This document shows, one piece after another, positions 23,059 to 31,474 of a stretch of 64,000 bases of DNA. Origin of the DNA: Mucilaginibacter sp. Its GTDB lineage: Bacteria; Bacteroidota; Bacteroidia; Sphingobacteriales; Sphingobacteriaceae. The stretch lies in assembly GCF_025359345.1 (NCBI RefSeq), contig NZ_JANYGQ010000032.1, positions 186,001 to 250,000 on the forward strand, in the 5' to 3' direction. The notes beneath the pieces are model-generated. The model was not told the DNA's origin and ran no database searches. It was given only the letters and a program-made list of their open reading frames with translations. Each line of letters starts with the position of its first letter. Within the stretch, counting starts at the first letter, position 1. The translations under genes were made by a program, and so were the position numbers.

Positions 23059-24555
23059 ATGTCTCCCGGAATATTACTAACATTTATCATCGGCTATTTC
23101 CTGGTACTGCTCGTCATCTCCTGGCTGACTTCCCGCAAATCAGCTGATAACGATACATTTTTCGTAGCCAACCGTAATTCCAAATGGTACCTGGTGGCTT
23201 TTGGGATGATCGGCACCGCTTTAAGCGGCGTTACATTTATCTCCGTTCCCGGCAAAGTAGGTGCACCAACCGGCGACCAGTTTGAATATTTCCAATTTGT
23301 TTTGGGTAATGCAGTGGGCTTTGTAGTTATAGCTACAGTTTTGTTACCATTGTATTACCGGCTGAAACTCACATCGATATATAGTTATATTGAAGGAGTA
23401 CTTGGGGTGTGGAGCTACAAAACGGCTGCTGGGATCTTTTTAATCAGCCGGGTTATCGGTTCGTCGTTCAGGCTTTATTTGGTGGTAATAGTTTTACAAA
23501 AATTTATTTTCGATAGCTATGGTGTGCCGTTTGCTGTAACAGGGCTGATATGCCTGGTACTGATATGGAGCTACACATTTAAAGGCGGATTGAAAACCAT
23601 TATTATTACCGATAGTCTTCAAACGTTGTTCCTGGTGTCGTCGGTATTTTTGTCGATTTACTTTATTTGCCAGAGCCTGCACTATAATGTCTTTGAAGCC
23701 ATAGATGCAGTTAAAAACAGCAGCTATTCTAAAATATTTTTTTTCAATGATTTTTTGACCAGCAAATTTCACTTTAGCAAAGCGTTTCTTGGCGGTTTGT
23801 TTATTACTGTTGCCATGACCGGCCTCGACCAGGATCTGATGCAGAAAAACCTGAGCCTGAAAAATATCCGCGAAGCGAAAAAAAACATGTTCAGCTTTAC
23901 TGCTGTTTTTGTGGTGATCAATATTTTCTTTTTGTGCGTAGGAGCCTTGCTTTATATCTATGCGGCTAAATATGACATCAAGGTTGAAAAAACTGATTAC
24001 CTGTACCCAACAATTGCGCTGAAATATCTCGGACTTATACCGGCAATGGTATTTATGCTGGGGTTAACAGCAGCTACCTTTGCAACAACAGATTCGGCCT
24101 TGACTGCGTTAACCACTTCGTTTTGCGTAGATTTTTTAGGGTTTAACAAACGGGGCGATGTAAACGGTAAGAAAATGGTGAGTACCCGTCACTATGTGCA
24201 TATTGCATTTTCTGGGTTAATGCTGCTCACGATAATTATATTTAACGCTATAACCAATACTGCGGTGGTTAACGCCATATTTAAAGTGGCCTCCTATACT
24301 TACGGGCCTTTACTGGGACTTTACTCGTTTGGGTTGTTTTTGGGTAAAAGACAGGTATTTGATAAGTTAGTGCCGTTTATCTGTTTAATATCACCGGCGA
24401 TTTGCTATTATTTAAGCATGAACTCTGCCCAACTATTAGGCGGCTACATTTTTGATAACGAATTGATAATTGTAAACGGATTAATTACGTTTGTTGGCTT
24501 ATGGATTACGTCGTCGAAGAAAACTCAAATAAATCTAAATTATAACACGGCCTAA
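23059..24555 (+). CDS. Sodium:solute symporter family protein
   Basis: 498 residues with about 13 hydrophobic helices in the SSS (LeuT-fold) pattern. It begins with LLTFIIGYFLVLLVISWLTSRK and the typical DNDTFFVANRNSKWYLVAFGMIGTALSGVTFISVPG; the Na+-site region TAATFATTDSALTALTTSF lies near residues 338-356. Transports an unidentified solute (family members carry sugars, myo-inositol, proline, pantothenate or iodide) with Na+. Nothing next to it, recR upstream and a LOG protein downstream, hints at the substrate. Confidence 0.85.
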   Translation: MSPGILLTFIIGYFLVLLVISWLTSRKSADNDTFFVANRNSKWYLVAFGMIGTALSGVTFISVPGKVGAPTGDQFEYFQFVLGNAVGFVVIATVLLPLYYRLKLTSIYSYIEGVLGVWSYKTAAGIFLISRVIGSSFRLYLVVIVLQKFIFDSYGVPFAVTGLICLVLIWSYTFKGGLKTIIITDSLQTLFLVSSVFLSIYFICQSLHYNVFEAIDAVKNSSYSKIFFFNDFLTSKFHFSKAFLGGLFITVAMTGLDQDLMQKNLSLKNIREAKKNMFSFTAVFVVINIFFLCVGALLYIYAAKYDIKVEKTDYLYPTIALKYLGLIPAMVFMLGLTAATFATTDSALTALTTSFCVDFLGFNKRGDVNGKKMVSTRHYVHIAFSGLMLLTIIIFNAITNTAVVNAIFKVASYTYGPLLGLYSFGLFLGKRQVFDKLVPFICLISPAICYYLSMNSAQLLGGYIFDNELIIVNGLITFVGLWITSSKKTQINLNYNTA

Positions 24556-24596
24556 AACTTATCAATACTATTTATTGTACTATATAACTAATTACT

Positions 24597-24637
24597 TCTC
24601 CCGGACTTTTCGGTCTTTTCCGAATTCCTGGACTTCC
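24597..24637. repeat. TCTCCCGGACTTTTCGG repeat upstream of the LOG gene
   Basis: TCTCCCGGACTTTTCGGTCTTTTCCGAATTCCTGGACTTCC-like sequence, given here only by its first part TCTCCCGGACTTTTCGG (24597-24613). A related copy, TCTCCCGGACTTTCGG, lies at 26670-26685. Both end within 60 to 100 bases of a gene start. Confidence 0.55.
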
Positions 24638-24647
24638 AACTACTACT

Positions 24648-25355
24648 ATGACAGGTGAAGAAAAAATAAGACAAGCGTTTGAGAACAAAAACTGGCAGGA
24701 AATAAAGGTAACCGACTCGTGGCAGATATTTAAAATAATGGCCGAATTTGTTGACGGCTTTGAAAAACTGGCGAAAATCGGCCCATGCGTGTCCATATTT
24801 GGCTCGGCACGTACGCATAATGATAACCCATACTATAAGATAGCCGAAGATGCCGCCCGTATTTTAACTGAACGCGGCTACGGCGTGATATCAGGCGGTG
24901 GCCCGGGTATTATGGAGGCGGCAAACAAAGGCGCCTACGAGGCCGGCGGTAAGTCGGTAGGGTTAAACATCGAACTGCCTTTTGAACAGTTTCATAATAA
25001 GTATATCGACAGGGATAAGATATTGGAGTTCGATTACTTTTTTATCCGAAAGGTAATGTTTATGAAATATTCGCAAGGCTTTATTGTATTGCCCGGCGGC
25101 TTTGGTACGATGGATGAATCATTCGAGGCGATTACCTTGATACAAACCGGTAAAATAGCCCGCTTCCCCATCATATTTGTCGGGGTTGACTATTGGAAAG
25201 GCCTTTTTAACTGGGTAGAAGAAAAAATGCTGGCCCAGGAACACAATATACATCCGGACGACCTGATGCTTTACCGCGTGGTTGATACCGCCGAGGAAGC
25301 CACCGAGCACATTTTCCGTTTCTATGATAAATATGTGCTGAAACCGAATTTTTAA
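24648..25355 (+). CDS. LOG family protein (TIGR00730 type)
   Basis: 235 residues with a Rossmann-like fold: VSIFGSARTHNDNPYY near 51-66, GGGPGIMEAANKGAYEAGG near 85-103 and PGGFGTMDESFE near 145-156 are the nucleotide-binding and catalytic motifs of the LOG/lysine-decarboxylase-like family. Characterised members are phosphoribohydrolases that cut a base from nucleoside 5'-monophosphates (cytokinin activation in plants, AMP turnover in bacteria). No lysine decarboxylase activity should be assumed. An N-terminal extension of about 45 residues precedes the core domain, as is usual in the longer subgroup. Confidence 0.85.
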   Translation: MTGEEKIRQAFENKNWQEIKVTDSWQIFKIMAEFVDGFEKLAKIGPCVSIFGSARTHNDNPYYKIAEDAARILTERGYGVISGGGPGIMEAANKGAYEAGGKSVGLNIELPFEQFHNKYIDRDKILEFDYFFIRKVMFMKYSQGFIVLPGGFGTMDESFEAITLIQTGKIARFPIIFVGVDYWKGLFNWVEEKMLAQEHNIHPDDLMLYRVVDTAEEATEHIFRFYDKYVLKPNF

Positions 25356-25420
25356 GAATCATAGAACGCTGCTGATTTTTGTTGTGGGGTATACAGTTAT
25401 AATTATTTATTTTGCGCCCT

Positions 25421-26659
25421 ATGCACAAACCTAAAAAGCAGGCGGCGCTTGGTTTTATTTTCGCCACGCTATTTATTGATGTTATGGGCCTGGGTATTAT
25501 TATACCCGTGATACCAAAACTGATTGAACATTTAATTCACGGCGATGTAAGTGATGCATCATGGTATGGCGGCTGGCTTACAACAGCCTACGCAGGTATG
25601 CAGTTTCTGTTTGCACCACTTATTGGGAACTTAAGCGACAGATTTGGTCGTAGACCAGTGTTGCTTTGTTCTCTTTTAGGTTTTAGTGTCGACTATGCAT
25701 TTTCGGCGTTTGCGCCAACTATAGGCCTGTTGTTTGTAGGGCGGATAGTAGCAGGCATAACAGGCGCCAGCTTTACTACAGCTAATGCTTATATAGCAGA
25801 TATTAGCGAACCTGAAAAACGGGCAGCTAACTTCGGCCTTGTTGGTGTTGCCTTTGGGCTTGGATTTATTGTGGGGCCGGTAATAGGTGGTATGTTGGGA
25901 AAATATGACGTACATTACCCTTTTATTGCAGCGGCTGCACTGGCGCTGCTTAATGCCATTTATGGATATTTCATTCTGCCCGAATCGTTAGCGCCGGAAA
26001 ACAGGCGTCCGCTGGATGTTAAAAAGATTAACCCGTTTACGTCGATTTTTAAGCTTAAGAAATATAAGTCTGTTATCGGCCTGGCATTTTCATTATTCCT
26101 GGTGTACTTCGCGGTACAGGCCGTACAAAGTGTGTGGACCTTTTACACGATGCAAAAGTTTGGTTGGAACGAGGCCGCCATTGGCTGGTCGCTTGGATTT
26201 GTTGGGTTGATGGTTGCAACGGTTCAGGGTGGTTTAATAAGAATAATATTACCGAAGCTTGGACAGGAGCGGAGTATATGGATCGGTTTGCTTTTATACG
26301 CAATCGGGCTGGCATTATTTGCTTTTGCTACTAAAGGTTGGATGATGTACGCCATACTTGTACCTTATTGCCTTGGAGGAATTGCAGGCCCCGCTATACA
26401 GGGTTATATGAGCAACAGTGTGCCGGCTAACGAGCAGGGAAATCTGCAGGGCGGCTTAACGGGTTTAATGAGCTTTAGCTCCATATTCGGACCGTTGGTT
26501 ATGACTGAATCATTTTACTATTTCACCAAGCCTAACCCGTTTTTTCAGTTCCCGGGCGCGCCGTATATTATTGGAGCGATATTGATGTTATTAAGCGCTA
26601 TATTGGCAGTGAGAAGTTTCAGGCGGGGAAGGGAAAGACTAGCTAATGAGCCCGCGTAA
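25421..26659 (+). CDS. TCR/Tet-type MFS transporter, copy 1
   Basis: With ATG at 25421 (MHKPKKQAALGFIFATLFIDVMGLGIIIPVIPKL) it has 412 residues; a TTG nine bases earlier is not needed. Twelve hydrophobic helices, motif A GNLSDRFGRRPVLL near 68-81, and LPESLAPENRR in the central loop as in TetA-like drug:H+ antiporters. Family members export tetracycline or unrelated compounds, and many Bacteroidota carry chromosomal copies without resistance, so this is no evidence for tetracycline resistance. A paralogue lies 105 bases downstream in the same direction. Confidence 0.82.
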   Translation: MHKPKKQAALGFIFATLFIDVMGLGIIIPVIPKLIEHLIHGDVSDASWYGGWLTTAYAGMQFLFAPLIGNLSDRFGRRPVLLCSLLGFSVDYAFSAFAPTIGLLFVGRIVAGITGASFTTANAYIADISEPEKRAANFGLVGVAFGLGFIVGPVIGGMLGKYDVHYPFIAAAALALLNAIYGYFILPESLAPENRRPLDVKKINPFTSIFKLKKYKSVIGLAFSLFLVYFAVQAVQSVWTFYTMQKFGWNEAAIGWSLGFVGLMVATVQGGLIRIILPKLGQERSIWIGLLLYAIGLALFAFATKGWMMYAILVPYCLGGIAGPAIQGYMSNSVPANEQGNLQGGLTGLMSFSSIFGPLVMTESFYYFTKPNPFFQFPGAPYIIGAILMLLSAILAVRSFRRGRERLANEPA

Positions 26660-26669
26660 AATTGCAGCG

Positions 26670-26706
26670 TCTCCCGGACTTTCGGACTTTTTCCACTTTC
26701 CGGACT
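26670..26706. repeat. TCTCCCGGACTTTCGG repeat between the two MFS genes
   Basis: Second copy of the motif at 24597. It starts just after the stop of the first MFS gene and continues with ACTTTTTCCACTTTCCGGACT. The two members of the pair share the word order CCGGACTTT...CCGGACT or GACTT. Confidence 0.5.
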
Positions 26707-26764
26707 ATTTTCACCAAATAAAAACTTTTACCCCGGTTTATCCTTTTCACATGGAACTAACGAT

Positions 26765-27979
26765 ATGGCAAAACCCAAAAAAAACGCAGCGCTTGGATTT
26801 ATTTTTATAACCATTTTTATCGATGTGCTGGGTTTGGGCATCATTATACCCGTGTTGCCAAAGTTGCTGCAAGTGCTCGGACATATCGATGTAAGCAAAG
26901 CATCGACCTATATTGGCTGGTTAACTTTTGTTTATGCATCTATGCAGTTTGCATTTGCCTCGGTAATGGGTAATCTTAGTGACAGGTACGGCCGCCGGCC
27001 AATTCTGCTGATTTCATTATTTGGTTTCGGTATTGATTACCTGGTTATGGCTTTTTCGCCCACTATATTGTGGCTATTTGTAGGCCGTACCATAGCGGGC
27101 ATTTGCGGTGCAAGCACATCAACGGCTACGGCTTATATCGCCGATGTAAGCACCGGGAGTAAAAGGGCCGCAAACTTTGGCCTGGTGGGCGCGGCATCAG
27201 CCGTTGGTCTTATATTCGGGATCGCATTGGGCGCATACCTGAGCGGGATTAACTTAAGGCTACCTTTTATGGCAGCCGCGGCTTTCGCTTTTGCTAATGG
27301 ATTTTATGGCTTGTTTGTTTTACCCGAATCGCTTGCGCCAAAATATCGCCGGAAATTTGAGTGGGGTCGGGCTAATCCATTTTTATCGCTATTGCGGATA
27401 TATAAAAAACGCCCTGCGCTTGCAAGCTTGTTGAGTGCCACAGCAATTGTTTACATAGCACAAAAGGCAGTCGAGTATTTACTGTCGACCTATCTTTACG
27501 AAAAGTTTAACTGGACACCAGCCAGCGTCGGTACACTGGGGATTTTTGTGGGATTGGTTTTGGTTGGTATACAAGGCGGTTTGATCCGGTACACTGTTCC
27601 TAAGTTTGGTCAGCAAAAAAATATTATCTGGGGACTTATTTTTTATGCGATTGGTTTGGCACTTATAGCATTTGCCTCAAAGGGATGGATGCTTTACCTG
27701 TTCATGATCCCTTATTGCCTGGGGGGCTTGTCGGGCCCGGCAATGCAGGCGATAGCCACCGATGAAGTAGCTAAAAATGAGCAGGGCGAATTACAGGGAG
27801 CCTTTGCCATATTAAACAGCATCAGCCTGATTGTGGGGCCTTTGCTATTAAGCTATGTGTTTTTCTTTTTTACCAAAAGCCCTAAAACCATTCATTTTCC
27901 AGGAGCGCCATATTTGCTGGCATCAATTTTAATGCTGATAAGCACTGTTATTGCCGTTAGAAGTTTTAAAAAAGCGTAA
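26765..27979 (+). CDS. TCR/Tet-type MFS transporter, copy 2
   Basis: 404 residues and clearly paralogous to the preceding gene: it shares the N-terminal KKNAALGFIFITIFIDVLGLGIIIPVLPKL, motif A GNLSDRYGRRPILL, LPESLAPKYRRKFEW and the C-terminal HFPGAPYLLASILMLISTVIAVRSF almost line for line. The middle helices differ more, so the duplication is not recent and the two pumps may have different substrates. Twelve-helix drug:H+ antiporter architecture. Regulation unknown; no TetR or MarR gene is adjacent. Confidence 0.82.
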   Translation: MAKPKKNAALGFIFITIFIDVLGLGIIIPVLPKLLQVLGHIDVSKASTYIGWLTFVYASMQFAFASVMGNLSDRYGRRPILLISLFGFGIDYLVMAFSPTILWLFVGRTIAGICGASTSTATAYIADVSTGSKRAANFGLVGAASAVGLIFGIALGAYLSGINLRLPFMAAAAFAFANGFYGLFVLPESLAPKYRRKFEWGRANPFLSLLRIYKKRPALASLLSATAIVYIAQKAVEYLLSTYLYEKFNWTPASVGTLGIFVGLVLVGIQGGLIRYTVPKFGQQKNIIWGLIFYAIGLALIAFASKGWMLYLFMIPYCLGGLSGPAMQAIATDEVAKNEQGELQGAFAILNSISLIVGPLLLSYVFFFFTKSPKTIHFPGAPYLLASILMLISTVIAVRSFKKA

Positions 27980-28000
27980 AAGACTGCAAAATAAATTTCT

Positions 28001-28025
28001 TGTAGAGACCAGTACTTTTGCGTCT
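28001..28025. repeat. Partial copy of the GCGTCTC palindromic repeat
   Basis: GTAGAGACCAGTACTTTTGCGTCTC: the outer parts GTAGAGAC and GCGTCTC match the arms of the repeat at 21200 and 28888 while the centre has diverged. It is followed by CGATAGGTAAC (28031), a word also seen at 28857 and, reversed, near 15111, which suggests a longer composite unit. It lies in the gap between the second MFS gene and the DUF2459 gene. Confidence 0.5.
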
Positions 28026-28081
28026 CCCGCCGATAGGTAACAAGGGGGAAGACTCGCTGCATCTGGGAAGGAACAAAAAAA

Positions 28082-28762
28082 TTACTTATACTGGTTAAAA
28101 ATCCCTTTATCAAAAGGTGTCCACAAGCAAGCTTTTTGACCGCAGGCTTTCAATGCGTTGTTTGCCCATGTATTACAGGTGTAAAACAGGTTATATTTGC
28201 CTTGGGCTTCATAAAAGGCATCGTAATTGTTGTAATTAGCGTTTGTTTTTATGTTGATGAAATTATTATTCGAATCGGTTTTAAAGCTGGAGCGGATATA
28301 TTTTATCAGTCTGCTGTATTGTTCGTTGCTGATAAGTATTTTTTTGCAATCATCGCCCTTCTGCAGGTTTTTGTAAAATGTGGTATGCATAGCTGATGTG
28401 CTGAGCGCAAAGGCAGCTTTAAAAGCGATGCTGAATTTCAGCTGCGCCCAGGTTGGAGTATTTAAATAAAAGCCTTTATCGCCCCAACCAAAGGCAACAA
28501 ATGTTGCGGTGGTATCTTTACTGATAGTATTTTCGAACTTAATATCCTTGCGCCAGTCGCAAAGGTTGTTTGCGATAGGCAAAACCACATCGGTATGCAC
28601 CCCATTAGTATGGATGTAAATGGTAATATCGGGCGAGCTATTGGCTTCTTTATCAACGCCTATTTTGGGTAGGGTATACACGGCCAGTGCATACAACGCA
28701 ATAAAGGCGATAAAACCCAACAATATACGACCAATGATTTTGAAGATTTTTTTGAAATTCAT
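28082..28762 (-). CDS. DUF2459 (TIGR02117) family protein
   Basis: With ATG at 28762 (MNFKKIFKIIGRILLGFIAFIALYALAVY) the protein has 226 residues and one N-terminal membrane helix (about 8-28). An in-frame ATG at 28894 would add 44 residues, including RRDASRLDNG, that are read from the GAGACGCGATG palindrome and have no family support. The body holds THTNGVHTDVVLP-like sequence (IYIHTNGVHTDVVLPI), FVAFGWGDKGFYL and FYTCNTWANNALKACG, the conserved blocks of DUF2459, a family with papain-like (NlpC-like) Cys/His residues. Function unknown; likely anchored to the inner membrane facing the periplasm. Confidence 0.75.
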   Translation of the reverse strand: MNFKKIFKIIGRILLGFIAFIALYALAVYTLPKIGVDKEANSSPDITIYIHTNGVHTDVVLPIANNLCDWRKDIKFENTISKDTTATFVAFGWGDKGFYLNTPTWAQLKFSIAFKAAFALSTSAMHTTFYKNLQKGDDCKKILISNEQYSRLIKYIRSSFKTDSNNNFINIKTNANYNNYDAFYEAQGKYNLFYTCNTWANNALKACGQKACLWTPFDKGIFNQYK

Positions 28763-28789
28763 GTGAAGGTTAATTTGGTTTCCGTTGTC

Positions 28790-28910
28790 GAGACGCGATG
28801 CATCGCGTCTCCCGTTGACAGGTAGCCCACATTTTCTCTTTATACACCTATCTGGCAATAGGTAACCCAAACCTGCCGCTTTTATAAGACGCAAAATATT
28901 GCGTCTCTAC
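28790..28910. repeat. Two palindromic repeats of the GCGTCTC family
   Basis: 28790-28811 is a perfect 22-bp palindrome centred on GCGATGCATCGC, and 28888-28910 is a copy of GACGCAAAATATTGCGTC followed by TCTAC, identical over 23 bases to the copy at 21200-21222. They flank a 75-bp unique segment that contains TAGGTAACC (28859). Located upstream of the DUF2459 gene and downstream of proA. Confidence 0.75.
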
Positions 28911-28916
28911 GAAAAA

Positions 28917-30164
28917 TCAGGGCCTTACTTGGCCGTTTCCGCGTACCACCCATTTATAGCTCGTTAATTCTTCCAGCCCCATCGGCCCGCGGGCATGCAG
29001 CTTTTGGGTGCTGATACCAATTTCGGCACCGAGGCCAAACTGTGCGCCATCGGTAAACGCTGTCGATGCATTTACATAAACGGCGGCAGCGTCAACTTCG
29101 TTTAAAAATTGCTCAACACGCCCGGTATCTTCAGATATTATAGCTTCACTATGTTTGGAACTATACTCTTTTATATGTTCAAGGGCATCTTCAAAACTCT
29201 CGACAACTTTAAGCGACATCCGCATGGCTAAAAACTCCGTTCCGAAATGTTCCTGTTTGGCGTGGTTTAAAAAGCTATCGGGGTAGTGGCCCTTTAATAT
29301 GGTAAATGCGGTTTTGTCGGCATAAATCGAAACCTTTTTTTCGCCGAGCTGCTTCACCAGTTGTGGCAAATCACGCAGGCGGGTATAGTGAACAATTAAG
29401 CAATCCAGCGCGTTGCAAACGCTTACCCGGCGGATTTTGGCGTTGCATATAATATTGGCACCTTTCTCTAAATCGCCAAACTCGTCAAAGTAGGTGTGCA
29501 CTATACCCGCGCCGGTTTCAATTACAGGCACCTTGCTGTTATTTCGCACATGATCAATCAATTGCTGGCTGCCACGCGGTATCAGTACATCAACGTAACC
29601 TGTTGCGTTTAACAGGGCGTCGCTGGCTTCGCGTTCGGCCGGCAGCAGAGTGGCCATGTTAACTTCTATATCATGACTTAATAAAACATCATTAATAATA
29701 CTAATGATAGCTTTGTTTGAATAATGCGCATCGCTGCCTCCTTTTAAAATACAAACATTCCCGGTTTTAAAGCATAACGAAAAGACGTCAAAAGTTACAT
29801 TCGGCCGGGCCTCGTAAATTACGCCGACAACGCCAAGCGGTACACGCACCTTTGTAATATGCAGGCCATTCGGCATGGTTTTTTCTGAAAATACATCGCC
29901 AAGTGGCGTCTCCAGGGAAGCCACATTTTTTATTTCTTTGGCTATATCGGTAATACGATCAGCAGTGAGCGTCAAACGGTCGTATTTGGGGTCTTTACGG
30001 TCCATCCGGTCCAGATCCTTCTGATTTTCTTTTAGTAGGTACTCGGTTTTGGCAATAGCTGCACCTGCAAGGTCGGTTAAAACCTGGTTAACAATAGTTG
30101 GGGCTATGATTTTGCCGCTTGCTGCCTTTGCGTTTTCGAAATATGTAGAATAATTCTTTAACAT
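28917..30164 (-). CDS. proA: Gamma-glutamyl phosphate reductase
   Basis: 415 residues of the aldehyde dehydrogenase superfamily. RVPLGVVGVIYEARPNVTFD near 107-126 and CILKGGSDAHYSN bind NADPH; the catalytic Cys is in RVSVCNALDCLIVH near residue 254; ARGPMGLEELTSYKW is the C-terminal signature. Reduces glutamyl-5-phosphate to glutamate semialdehyde for proline. Its ATG lies inside the end of proB (7-base overlap), so the two proteins are made together. Confidence 0.95.
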   Translation of the reverse strand: MLKNYSTYFENAKAASGKIIAPTIVNQVLTDLAGAAIAKTEYLLKENQKDLDRMDRKDPKYDRLTLTADRITDIAKEIKNVASLETPLGDVFSEKTMPNGLHITKVRVPLGVVGVIYEARPNVTFDVFSLCFKTGNVCILKGGSDAHYSNKAIISIINDVLLSHDIEVNMATLLPAEREASDALLNATGYVDVLIPRGSQQLIDHVRNNSKVPVIETGAGIVHTYFDEFGDLEKGANIICNAKIRRVSVCNALDCLIVHYTRLRDLPQLVKQLGEKKVSIYADKTAFTILKGHYPDSFLNHAKQEHFGTEFLAMRMSLKVVESFEDALEHIKEYSSKHSEAIISEDTGRVEQFLNEVDAAAVYVNASTAFTDGAQFGLGAEIGISTQKLHARGPMGLEELTSYKWVVRGNGQVRP

Positions 30165-31237
30165 TCTAAATAAAGGTAGTCATAATGTATCAATGCTTTT
30201 TGATTTTTTTGGCCGATGAATTCAACCGCGCGTTCAGAGCCGTATTCGGCTATGCCCAGACCGATTGGTTTATCGTTTTCGTCAATCAGCTTAATGATTT
30301 CACCTTTTTTAAACGGGGAAATGATATTAATAACCCCTACAGGCAACAAACTGGATGCCTTTGCAGATGTTAAGGCGGCCTTAGCGCCTGCATTTACCTG
30401 TACAATCCCTTTTGCGTAATTACCTGCATGGGCAATCCATTTCTTTTTGCCGGACGCTGACTTATTGGGAACAAAATAGGTATGTGGTATTTTATCAGCC
30501 AAAACATCCAGCAAAATATTTTCGCGCGTGCCATTTGCAATATGTACGGCAATACCCAATTGTGCAACCTTTTGTGCCATGGTGGATTTGGTTATCATCC
30601 CTCCACGGCCAAACTGCGAACGGCTGCTGCTTACAAATGAAGCAAAGTCGATATTTTTGCCGTTGACCTCTTCAATCACTTTGGTACCATCAATATTGGG
30701 GTTACCGTCATAGATCCCGTCTACGTTCGTTAAAACAATTAATGCATGGGCGTTAAGCATCGAGGCAATCAAGCCGGCCAATTCGTCGTTATCAGTAAAC
30801 ATTAATTCAGTTACCGATACCACATCGTTTTCGTTTACAACCGGGATAACGTGGTGCTGCAGTAATATCTTCAAACAGTTTTTCATGTTGAGGTAGTGCA
30901 GCCTGTCGCGGAAGTCTTCTTTGGTTACCAGCACCTGTGAGCAGAGGATATTATATTTTTCAAACTGCTGGGCGTAGGTATTGATCAGCTTAACCTGGCC
31001 GATAGAGGCGAACAACTGCCGGGTAGCAATGGAGTCAAATTTTTCGGAAATTGAGATTAAACTACGACCGGAAGCAACGGCCCCTGACGACACCAGCACT
31101 ACTTCAATTCCCTGTCGTTTTATTTTTGCAATCTGCTCAACCAGGTGATTGATGCGGTTTAAATCTGGTAAGCCATCTGGCTGTGTTAATACATTTGAGC
31201 CAATTTTTATAATGATTCTTTGGTAATTGTAGGCCAT
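30158..31237 (-). CDS. proB: Glutamate 5-kinase
   Basis: 359 residues: an amino-acid kinase domain (IIIKIGSNVL at 8-17, VLVSSGAVASG near 48-58, NENDVVSV near 137, FGRGGMITK near 205) followed by a C-terminal PUA domain (about 265-355). Phosphorylates glutamate; inhibition by proline acts through the kinase domain in known enzymes. First gene of proBA. The 237 bp upstream, between pstB and proB, contain three AT-rich repeats and a GC-rich two-stem element, see separate entries, so its transcription may be regulated there. Confidence 0.95.
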   Translation of the reverse strand: MAYNYQRIIIKIGSNVLTQPDGLPDLNRINHLVEQIAKIKRQGIEVVLVSSGAVASGRSLISISEKFDSIATRQLFASIGQVKLINTYAQQFEKYNILCSQVLVTKEDFRDRLHYLNMKNCLKILLQHHVIPVVNENDVVSVTELMFTDNDELAGLIASMLNAHALIVLTNVDGIYDGNPNIDGTKVIEEVNGKNIDFASFVSSSRSQFGRGGMITKSTMAQKVAQLGIAVHIANGTRENILLDVLADKIPHTYFVPNKSASGKKKWIAHAGNYAKGIVQVNAGAKAALTSAKASSLLPVGVINIISPFKKGEIIKLIDENDKPIGLGIAEYGSERAVEFIGQKNQKALIHYDYLYLEC

Positions 31238-31298
31238 TTTGATAATAAATGGTGCAATATACGGGTAAAGTATGGGAGATGTTATTGTTTTAGAGTGG

Positions 31299-31400
31299 TT
31301 TTTATATAATTTCTATTGTTTTGGTATAGAATTGACTGATTGCTGCATTGTTTTGATAAAACTTCTATAGTTTGTGTGCTTTTTTGATATATTTTCTATG
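31299..31400 (-). promoter_or_regulatory. Three AT-rich direct repeats upstream of proB
   Basis: Read toward proB: CATAGAAAATATATCAAAA (31400-31382), CTATAGAAGTTTTATCAAAA (31370-31351) and CAATAGAAATTATATAAAAA (31318-31299). Common core ATAGAA-n4/5-TATmAAAA. A fourth, partly inverted piece, GTATAGAATTG, is at 31324-31334. Spacing of the first two is 31 bases, three helical turns, which fits side-by-side operator sites. The sites end about 60 bases before the proB ATG. Confidence 0.4.
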
Positions 31401-31456
31401 CCTCGGTGACGCGGGGTGATGCCCCGGACACAGCGTATTTGAACCTTGCCGAGGCA
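31399..31456 (-). other. GC-rich two-stem element between pstB and proB
   Basis: Outer arms TGCCTCGG (31399-31406) and CCGAGGCA (31449-31456) are perfectly complementary; an inner stem CGGGG-tgatg-CCCCG lies at 31412-31426. The element is much richer in G+C than its surroundings. It begins 18 bases after the pstB stop, so it may be the end structure of the pst transcript, but on that strand no U-tract follows directly. A structured leader for proBA is the other option. I cannot match it to a known RNA family. Confidence 0.4.
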
Positions 31457-31474
31457 GTAATATTAGTTACGAGG

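Noticed and set aside
25421..27979. Acquired tetracycline resistance genes
   Set aside because: The two pumps belong to a broad chromosomal TCR/Tet-like group, with base use like the neighbours and no regulator or mobile element; the name says nothing about drug resistance.
28763..28894. 44-residue N-terminal extension of the DUF2459 protein
   Set aside because: It is read from the GCGTCTC palindromic repeats; the membrane helix expected at the N-terminus begins at ATG 28762.
31425..31460. tRNA-like T-arm, GGTTCAAATAC on the minus strand
   Set aside because: No acceptor, D or anticodon stems can be built around it; the pairing seen is the two-stem element instead. No tRNA was found in the window.
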